Of a stretch of 14,305 nucleotides of DNA, positions 7,664-13,041 are shown piece by piece. The DNA comes from Clostridiaceae bacterium (GTDB lineage: Bacteria > Bacillota > Clostridia > Saccharofermentanales > UBA5734): assembly GCA_012511525.1 (NCBI GenBank), contig JAAZFW010000005.1, forward strand, positions 1 to 14,305, written 5' to 3'. A program made the position numbers and the translations under genes. Positions within the stretch are counted from its first letter, which is position 1, and the number at the start of each line of letters is the position of its first letter. The notes below the pieces were generated by a model. It was not told the DNA's origin and ran no database searches. It worked only from the letters and a program-made list of their open reading frames with translations.

Positions 7664-8446
7664 CTATTCCTCGATCCTGATCCGTTCGATCCGGCGGGCA
7701 CGCCCGGTTTTTTCATCGGCATCGACCACCACGGCGCACAAGGCTGAGGGGCCTTGAGCCATCTGGTAGCGGGTCGGCAGATGGTCGACGAAGCGGCGCA
7801 GCGACGTCGCCTTGTCCATCCCGATGACCCCGTTGACCGGCCCGGTCATGCCAACATCCGTGATAAAGGCGGTTCCCTGGTCCAGAATTCGCTCATCGGC
7901 CGTCTGGACATGGGTATGGGTTCCGGCCACCAGGGTCGCCCGCCCGTCCAGGTACCAGGCCATGGCGTTTTTCTCCGATGTGGCCTCGGCGTGGAAGTCA
8001 ACGATGACAATCCGGTTCTGCGCGGAGTCCGGAACCTCTTCGAGCACCCGGTCGACCGCTGCAAACGGGTCGTCCACCGGATCCATGAACACGCGGCCGA
8101 GCAGGTTGATCAGCAAAACCTGGCCCAGCGGGTGGTTATAGAGCAAATGCCCGCGTCCCGGCCAGCTCGACGGACCGTTGATCGGACGAACCAGACCAGG
8201 AATCCGGTCGATGGTGTCGAGCAGCTCCTGCCTGGCCCAGCTGTGGTTGCCCAGCGTCATGAGATCGACTCCGGCCTCACGGATTTCCTGGGCCAGCGCG
8301 GCGGTCAGTCCCATTCCGGCGGCGGCATTTTCCACGTTGGCCAAACACATATCGATCTGGTGCTGGCGTTTCAGCTCCGCCAGGTCCTGTCGCAGCATGC
8401 GCCTGCCGCCGGATCCGACAATATCGCCGATAAATAAAATACGCAA
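7664..8446 (-). CDS. ymdB: YmdB-family metallophosphodiesterase
   Basis: The family (TIGR00282) hydrolyses 2',3'-cyclic nucleotides in vitro, and in B. subtilis it influences biofilm and motility choices together with RNase Y. The 260 residues carry the metal-site motifs FIGDIVG (D8), ENAAAG (E39, N40), LGNHSW (N67, H68), DFHAEATSEK (H152) and GTHTHVQTAD (H177, H179), and the length is normal. The segment before E39 reads ANVEN, with Val38 where the family usually has Gly. The start is a TTG, chosen because it begins the family's N-terminus (M/L-R-I-L-F-I-G-D) and has GGGAGG seven bases upstream; no ATG is available. It opens the long region C operon, and its stop is 3 bases before the lipoprotein gene. 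The sporulation gene spoVS, often found next to it in Clostridia, is not here. Confidence 0.93.
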   Translation of the reverse strand: MRILFIGDIVGSGGRRMLRQDLAELKRQHQIDMCLANVENAAAGMGLTAALAQEIREAGVDLMTLGNHSWARQELLDTIDRIPGLVRPINGPSSWPGRGHLLYNHPLGQVLLINLLGRVFMDPVDDPFAAVDRVLEEVPDSAQNRIVIVDFHAEATSEKNAMAWYLDGRATLVAGTHTHVQTADERILDQGTAFITDVGMTGPVNGVIGMDKATSLRRFVDHLPTRYQMAQGPSALCAVVVDADEKTGRARRIERIRIEE

Positions 8447-8473
8447 TTAGTATCCTCCCATATGCTTTGGCTT

Positions 8474-8482
8474 ATTTTATCA
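8474..8482 (-). promoter_or_regulatory. Probable extended -10 promoter for the ymdB operon
   Basis: The minus strand reads TGATAAAAT, an extended -10 element (TG-n-TAAAAT) in the only AT-rich patch between the rny terminator and ymdB. I see no good -35 box, which extended -10 promoters tolerate. A start near 8467 would leave a leader of about 20 bases containing the ymdB ribosome-binding site. Confidence 0.4.
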
Positions 8483-8498
8483 TACACAAGAGTTGTTA

Positions 8499-8537
8499 CG
8501 AAACAGAAAACGCGGCCGGACGAAATCGTCCAGCCGC
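8499..8537 (-). terminator. Intrinsic terminator after rny
   Basis: On the minus strand GCGGCTGGACG (8537-8527) pairs with CGTCCGGCCGC (8522-8512) across a 4-base ATTT loop, an 11-base-pair stem with one G-U pair. It is followed by GTTTTCTGTTTCG. Flanking CAGAA and TTCTG can extend the stem. It lies about 50 bases after the rny stop codon and before the ymdB promoter. Confidence 0.85.
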
Positions 8538-8585
8538 ATTCTGTTGATGCTTTTCCCAAATACAGGTGATGTGTGTCGGCACAAT

Positions 8586-10163
8586 CTACTTGGCGTAGTC
8601 CATGACCCTGTTCTCCCGGATGATATGGACTTTGATCTGGCCGGGATAATCGAGTTCATCTTCGATCTTTTTGCATATTTCGCGCGCTTTGAGAATCATC
8701 TCATCGTCACGCACCTTTTCAGGGCTGACCATGACACGGATTTCACGGCCTGCCTGAATCGCATACGATTTTTCAACGCCGGAGAAGGAATTGGCAATCT
8801 CCTCCAGTTTTTGGATCCGTTTGATGTAGGTTTCCAGATTTTCACGGCGGGCACCCGGCCTGGCTGCGGAAATCGCATCGGCGGCCGCGACCAGCACGGA
8901 AACCATCGATGTCGGTTCGACATCGCCATGGTGGGACTGGATCGCATTGATGACATCCGGTCCTTCCTTGTATTTCCGGGCAATCTCGGCACCCAGCGTG
9001 ATGTGGGACCCTTCCATTTCAAAATCGGCGGCTTTGCCGATATCGTGCAGCAGCCCGGCGCGCTTGGCCATGACGACATCCAGTCCCAGCTCCGCGGCCA
9101 TCATGCCGGCGAGCCAGCAGACTTCGATCGAATGCTGCAGAACGTTCTGTCCGTAGCTGGTCCGGTAGCGCAGCCGGCCCAGAAGCTTGACGATCTCGGG
9201 ATGCAGACCCATGATACCGGTGTCGAACATGGCCCGATCGCCTTCCTGCTTGATGGTGTTCTCGACTTCCTTTTTCGCCTTTTCCACCATTTCTTCAATG
9301 CGGGCCGGATGGATGCGGCCGTCGATAATCAGCTTCTCGATCGTAATGCGGGCGATTTCGCGCCGGATCGGATCAAAGCTGGAAAGAATGACGGCTTCTG
9401 GCGTGTCGTCGATAATCAGGTCGACGCCGGTCAGCGTTTCGATCGCGCGGATGTTCCGGCCTTCGCGGCCGATGATCCTCCCCTTCATCTCATCGTTGGG
9501 CAACGAGACGACGGATACGGTGACCTCAGACACATAGTCTGACGCGTAGCGCTGGATCGAACCGACGATGATTTCCTTGGCCTTGCGGTCCGCTTCCTCC
9601 CGGGTTGTCTCTTCCATCTGGCGCAGCATCACGGCCATGTCATGCCGGTACGCGTTGCGCGCTTCGTCGAGGACCTGGTTCTTGGCGTCTTCGACGCTCA
9701 GGCTGGAGATCCGCTCCAGTTCGTAAACCTTCTGCTGCTCCAGTTCGCGGGCCCGCTCTTCAGTTGCGAGCACATCGCTGACTCGTGCGTCAAGCGCCTC
9801 TTCCTTCTGCTCTAATGACTCGATTTTACGGTCAAGAGACTCTTCCTTCTGTTCGATCCGGTTCCGTTCACGCTGCAGTTCGCCGCGTTTTTCCCGGACA
9901 TCTTTTTCGAGTTCAAGCCTTGCTTTGTGTATCTCCTCCTTGGCTTCGAGAAGGAGCTCTCGTTTTCTGTTTTCGCCTGTTTTCTGAGCTTCACCGATCA
10001 ATTTACCGGCTTCTGCCTCGGCCTGCTCGGATGCTTCCTGCATAGCTTTGGTTTTTTTACTGAAACCCAATTGATAATAAGCGATCGTAGCGCCAACGGC
10101 GGCTACGAGCCCCAAAACCAGGCCAAATATAAAATATGGCCAGTTAATGGCAATCACCTCCAC
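8586..10163 (-). CDS. rny: Ribonuclease Y, membrane-anchored endoribonuclease
   Basis: RNase Y makes the first cuts in bulk mRNA decay in Bacillota and works at the membrane. The 525-codon frame shows an N-terminal transmembrane helix (about 9-30), a long charged coiled coil (about 37-195), a KH RNA-binding domain with GRIIGREGRN (228-237) and a metal-binding HD domain with H344 and the pair H373-D374 in LLHDIGK. It ends in the conserved C-terminal region that is usual for the family. The coordinates use the outermost GTG start; if the ATT at 10148 is used, the product is 520 residues, the same length as the Bacillus subtilis enzyme. The gene has its own promoter and terminator, so although ymdB follows, as in B. 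subtilis, the two look independently transcribed here. Confidence 0.96.
   Translation of the reverse strand: MEVIAINWPYFIFGLVLGLVAAVGATIAYYQLGFSKKTKAMQEASEQAEAEAGKLIGEAQKTGENRKRELLLEAKEEIHKARLELEKDVREKRGELQRERNRIEQKEESLDRKIESLEQKEEALDARVSDVLATEERARELEQQKVYELERISSLSVEDAKNQVLDEARNAYRHDMAVMLRQMEETTREEADRKAKEIIVGSIQRYASDYVSEVTVSVVSLPNDEMKGRIIGREGRNIRAIETLTGVDLIIDDTPEAVILSSFDPIRREIARITIEKLIIDGRIHPARIEEMVEKAKKEVENTIKQEGDRAMFDTGIMGLHPEIVKLLGRLRYRTSYGQNVLQHSIEVCWLAGMMAAELGLDVVMAKRAGLLHDIGKAADFEMEGSHITLGAEIARKYKEGPDVINAIQSHHGDVEPTSMVSVLVAAADAISAARPGARRENLETYIKRIQKLEEIANSFSGVEKSYAIQAGREIRVMVSPEKVRDDEMILKAREICKKIEDELDYPGQIKVHIIRENRVMDYAK
10146..10161 (-). promoter_or_regulatory. Perfect Shine-Dalgarno inside the annotated rny frame, implying a downstream AUU start
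   Basis: GGAGGTGAT at 10161-10153 matches nine bases of the 16S anti-Shine-Dalgarno complement. It overlaps the GTG that opens the rny frame at 10163, and that GTG has no site of its own upstream (only AAATAAATA). No ATG, GTG or TTG in the rny frame lies at a usable distance downstream. The codon with ideal 8-base spacing from GGAGG is ATT at 10148. AUU initiation is known in bacteria (infC of E. coli), so this is a credible but unproven start. Confidence 0.5.
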
Positions 10164-10220
10164 TATTTATTTGTCAAGATTCAGATATGCCTGCACTTGT
10201 GTAACATAAGCATTGCTCTT

Positions 10221-10250
10221 ATTCTATCGATAATATACGCCTGCTGTCAA
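10221..10250 (-). promoter_or_regulatory. Sigma-A-type promoter for rny
   Basis: The minus strand carries a perfect -35 box TTGACA (10250-10245), an 18-base spacer and a -10 box TAGAAT (10226-10221, five of six consensus bases). The predicted transcript start near 10213 leaves a leader of about 50 to 65 bases before the rny reading frame, so the gene is not leaderless. A second TTGACA at 10176-10171 is too close to the coding start to serve as a -35 box. Confidence 0.65.
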
Positions 10251-10301
10251 TAAAATAATAGGCACAGCCGTTACAGGCGTGACGGAAACGCCTGTCCGGC
10301 T
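10248..10301 (-). terminator. Probable intrinsic terminator after the metallophosphoesterase gene
   Basis: On the minus strand AGCCG-G-ACAGGCG (10301-10289) pairs with CGCCTGT-AA-CGGCT (10279-10266) around a 9-base loop, giving 12 paired bases with a small internal loop. A T-rich stretch (TATTATTTTATT, about 10251-10262) follows within six bases. It closes the hydrogenase unit. The T-rich tail abuts the -35 box of the rny promoter, so the terminator and the next promoter are packed back to back. Confidence 0.6.
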
Positions 10302-10357
10302 ATGGGTGATGACGAAAAACGATGTATTACATCATGTTGTCAGGACATCGCAATATT

Positions 10358-11161
10358 TTAGCACGTCGGAAAACGGATGGTTTCATCGGTTTGGCGGCCA
10401 AACCCGATCAGGGCAGCCGAACCGTCCGATTCCGTGTCCAGGATTGCGAAGGCATTGTTGGCCAGCCCCGGCCCTTCACACATGGCCCTAAGCGTCAGGT
10501 ATACGATCCCGTTCAGATCCTGGCGGCCGCCGGCGTGGTTGTGGCCCTGCAAGACGATAATCTGGCACCCGCTGTCTTCCATGACCTGGCGGGCTGCTTC
10601 GGCATTGCAAATGACATGCGGGTCTTCCCGGCCGGCCGCATGGCGGTCGTGCAGGTTCTGATGAACCAGGACCAGGTTGAGCGATTGCCGGCTTTCGGCC
10701 AGCTGGCGCGCCAGCCAGGCAAGGGTGGATGGCAAGAGGAAACTTTCCCGCCAGTCCCAATTTGTGCCGCAGGTGTCCTGTCCCGACGCACTGAAATTGG
10801 CGTCGAGCAGCAAAAGGCGGCAGTCCTTGAAGATCTGCTCCCCCGGATAGCGCTCCGTCATACCGAAAGCCTGGCGGAATTGCCGTTTGTCCAGCCCTTC
10901 CAGGTCATGGTTGCCCATAACTGAAACGATGGGGCACGGCGCGGTTGCCAACACACACTGCAAATCCGCCAGGCTGTCCGCGTCAGCTGTGTCGCAGCCA
11001 TGGCAGTCGATGCTGTCGCCCAGGTTCGCGATCAGGCTGACCTTCTGGTCTCGAAAGACAAGCAGTGCCGCCTTTAGCTTGGCCAACGAATCGGGGCAAT
11101 GGCGATTGCCGTAACGGATTTGCCGGTGATAATGGATGTCTGTGATCAGACCGATACGCAT
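10358..11161 (-). CDS. Calcineurin-like metallophosphoesterase of unknown substrate
   Basis: This is a cytosolic-looking enzyme of about 267 residues with the full set of metallophosphatase motifs: TDIHYH near the N-terminus (D-x-H), GDSID, GNHDL, a VHQN histidine and GHNHAGG (GHxH) near the C-terminus. These ligate a two-metal centre that hydrolyses phosphomono- or diesters. The general layout recalls the Mn-dependent ADP-ribose/CDP-alcohol diphosphatase branch, but I cannot fix the substrate. I chose the ATG at 11161 because it gives the family's usual start (MRIGLITDIH) and has GGAG six bases upstream. The same frame reaches an ATG at 11215, but that lies in the arm of the hairpin and has no ribosome-binding site. 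The gene follows hydA at 81 bases with no obvious own promoter, so read-through from the hydrogenase operon is likely. A terminator-like hairpin follows. Confidence 0.85.
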   Translation of the reverse strand: MRIGLITDIHYHRQIRYGNRHCPDSLAKLKAALLVFRDQKVSLIANLGDSIDCHGCDTADADSLADLQCVLATAPCPIVSVMGNHDLEGLDKRQFRQAFGMTERYPGEQIFKDCRLLLLDANFSASGQDTCGTNWDWRESFLLPSTLAWLARQLAESRQSLNLVLVHQNLHDRHAAGREDPHVICNAEAARQVMEDSGCQIIVLQGHNHAGGRQDLNGIVYLTLRAMCEGPGLANNAFAILDTESDGSAALIGFGRQTDETIRFPTC

Positions 11162-11180
11162 GCCGGGCTCCAAAATGGCG

Positions 11181-11215
11181 GTGGCCACGCGGCGGTTTTC
11201 CCGCCGCATGGCCAC
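11181..11215 (-). other. Strong GC-rich stem-loop between hydA and the metallophosphoesterase gene
   Basis: The arms at 11181-11195 and 11201-11215 are complementary over 15 positions with a single mismatch (11188/11208) and enclose a 5-base loop, GAAAA on the transcribed strand. The stem begins 27 bases after the hydA stop codon. It is followed on the minus strand by CGCCATTTTGG, so the T-run is short and displaced, and the ribosome-binding site of the next gene lies right behind it. It could be a weak terminator, a 3' stabiliser of the hydrogenase mRNA, or an attenuating element that lowers expression of the downstream gene. The fold is seen directly; the role is inference. Confidence 0.6.
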
Positions 11216-11242
11216 GGTGTGCTTGGGTCATGCAAAAGCTGT

Positions 11243-13015
11243 TTACTGTCCCAGAATGCTGTCCGGGTAGATCTCACGCTTCTGGTAGTGCGTGTGCAGC
11301 AGCTCATGGGACAGATGGCTGTTCGGCTCGCCCAGAAAGTCCTTGTACAAGGCGTCCAGGTCGGCGTTTTTATGCGATTTGCGCTCCGGCATCAGCTGGT
11401 CCTCTTCATAGAGGGCCTTGGCACGCTCGGCGCGCAGGTCGATGTCCATCAGGACCTGGGCGTGGACCTGGGGCTGGCCGCCGCCGCAGACACAGCCGCC
11501 GGAACAGCCCATGATTTCGATAAAATGGTATTCCGGTGCCGTTCCCTCGCGGATCGCATCGAGCAGCTTGCGGGCTGCCGCGGTGCTGTGCGCCACGGCC
11601 ACGCGCAGCTTGAGCCCGGCGATTTCAAGCTCGGCTTCCTTGATCGGGGCATCGACGCCGCGAACGGCGGTATACTCGATGTTGAGCAAGTCCTTATGCT
11701 CAAGAATGTCGGCAACCGTACGCAAGGCTGCCTCCATGACACCGCCGGTGGCGCCGAAGATGACGGCTGCACCGGTGTATTCGCCGATCAAGTCCTGGTC
11801 GGGGCCTTCGTCCGGCAGCTTCGTGAAGTCAAGGCCGGTCTGCTTGATCATGCGCGCGATCTCGCGTGTCGTCAAAACGGCATCGACATCGCATACGCCC
11901 AGGGCGGGATTGAACATCTCGTCGCGGGTGGCTTCGGTTTTCTTGGAGGTGCAGGGCATGATGGACACAGTGAAGATGTCCTTGGGATCAATCCCCTTGC
12001 GCTGGGCGTAGTACGACTTGATGATCGCTCCCTCCATCTGGTGCGGCGATTTGCACGTCGACAGGTTGTCCAGAAATTCCGGGTAATAGAACTCGGCGAA
12101 GCGGATCCAGCCCGGGGAGCAGGAAGTGATCATGGGCAGCTTGCCGCCGTTTTTGATCCGGTTCAGCAGTTCGGTCCCCTCTTCGAGGATCGTCAGATCG
12201 GCGCCGAAATTGGTGTCGTAAATCTTGTCAAATCCCATGCGGCGCAGTGCGGCAAACATTTTACCGGTGACGCGGGTGCCGATCGGCAGACCGAACTCCT
12301 CGCCGAGCGCGGCGCGGACCGCCGGGGCCACCTGGACGACGACATGCTTGCCGGGGTCGTTGATCGCGGCCCAGACCCGTTCGCTGTCTTCCTTCTCGTG
12401 AAGGGCGCCGACCGGACAGGCGATGATGCACTGGCCGCAGTACGTGCAGGGCGCGGCGGCCATGCTGATGTCGTAAGCAGGCCCGATGGCGGTATTGAAC
12501 CCGCGGTTGATGAACGAGATGACGTTGACATCCTGCTTCTTGCACGCCGCGACACAGCGTCCGCACAAGATGCATTTGCTCGAATCACGCACGATCGAGT
12601 CTGACAGGTCGTCATAACGCGTCGGGCTCTTCGTCCCTTCGAAACTGATTTTGCGGATGCCGTACAGCTCGCTCAGATCCTGCAGCTCGCAGTTGCCGTT
12701 GCGGATGCAGGCCAGGCAATCGCGGTTGTGGTCGGACAGGATCATCTCCAGCGTCGATTTGCGGGTTGCGCGGACGCGGGGGGTGTTGGTTTTGACCACC
12801 ATGCCCTCGGCTACCGGCGTTACGCAGGACGCGGCCAGGCTGCGCCCGCCGACCACTTCGACAAGACAAACCCGGCAGGCGCCGACTTCGTTGACGCCCT
12901 TCAAATAACATAGCGTCGGAATTGCGACGCCGGCCGCGCGGGCCGCTTCCAGGACGGTATAACTGGCAGGTACGCTGACGGTCACGCCGTCGATGGTCAC
13001 CTTGACTTTATTCAT
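11243..13015 (-). CDS. hydA: [FeFe] hydrogenase catalytic subunit HydA (NAD(P)-linked type)
   Basis: This 590-residue protein should interconvert protons and H2 at the H-cluster, wired to HydB. The domain order is an N-terminal plant-type [2Fe-2S] domain (C36, C47, C50, C64), a His-Cys [4Fe-4S] site (H96, C100, C103, C109), two ferredoxin [4Fe-4S] sites (C148/151/154/158 and C190/193/196/200), then the H domain and the small-subunit-like tail. H-domain motifs are L1 TSCSPGW (297-303), L2 MPCTSKK (353-359) and L3 MGCSGGCVCGGGQP (502-515). E279, E282, S319 and C299, the proton-path residues described for Clostridium pasteurianum CpI, are all present at the same numbers. L1 has Ser300 where CpI has the cluster ligand Cys300. 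The protein ends without the extra C-terminal 2Fe-2S domain of the Thermotoga HydA. The ATG is preceded by AAAGGAG with an 11-base spacer. Domain order and partnership with HydB point to a bifurcating or NAD(P)H-dependent enzyme rather than a sensory HydS. Confidence 0.95.
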   Translation of the reverse strand: MNKVKVTIDGVTVSVPASYTVLEAARAAGVAIPTLCYLKGVNEVGACRVCLVEVVGGRSLAASCVTPVAEGMVVKTNTPRVRATRKSTLEMILSDHNRDCLACIRNGNCELQDLSELYGIRKISFEGTKSPTRYDDLSDSIVRDSSKCILCGRCVAACKKQDVNVISFINRGFNTAIGPAYDISMAAAPCTYCGQCIIACPVGALHEKEDSERVWAAINDPGKHVVVQVAPAVRAALGEEFGLPIGTRVTGKMFAALRRMGFDKIYDTNFGADLTILEEGTELLNRIKNGGKLPMITSCSPGWIRFAEFYYPEFLDNLSTCKSPHQMEGAIIKSYYAQRKGIDPKDIFTVSIMPCTSKKTEATRDEMFNPALGVCDVDAVLTTREIARMIKQTGLDFTKLPDEGPDQDLIGEYTGAAVIFGATGGVMEAALRTVADILEHKDLLNIEYTAVRGVDAPIKEAELEIAGLKLRVAVAHSTAAARKLLDAIREGTAPEYHFIEIMGCSGGCVCGGGQPQVHAQVLMDIDLRAERAKALYEEDQLMPERKSHKNADLDALYKDFLGEPNSHLSHELLHTHYQKREIYPDSILGQ

Positions 13016-13041
13016 TGACTTTCACGCTCCTTTAGGCTCTA

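Noticed and set aside
10171..10176. TTGACA just upstream of rny as a -35 box
   Set aside because: A matching -10 box would fall within the coding region, and a far better promoter lies at 10221-10250.
10358..11215. Longer form of the metallophosphoesterase starting at 11215
   Set aside because: The start lies in the arm of the strong hairpin, has no ribosome-binding site, and adds a basic N-terminus not expected in the family; 11161 fits better.
11099..12604. 501-codon open frame on the plus strand opposite hydA
   Set aside because: It is antisense to well-conserved HydA motifs, its product matches no family I know, and long antisense frames are expected in GC-rich genes with this codon use.
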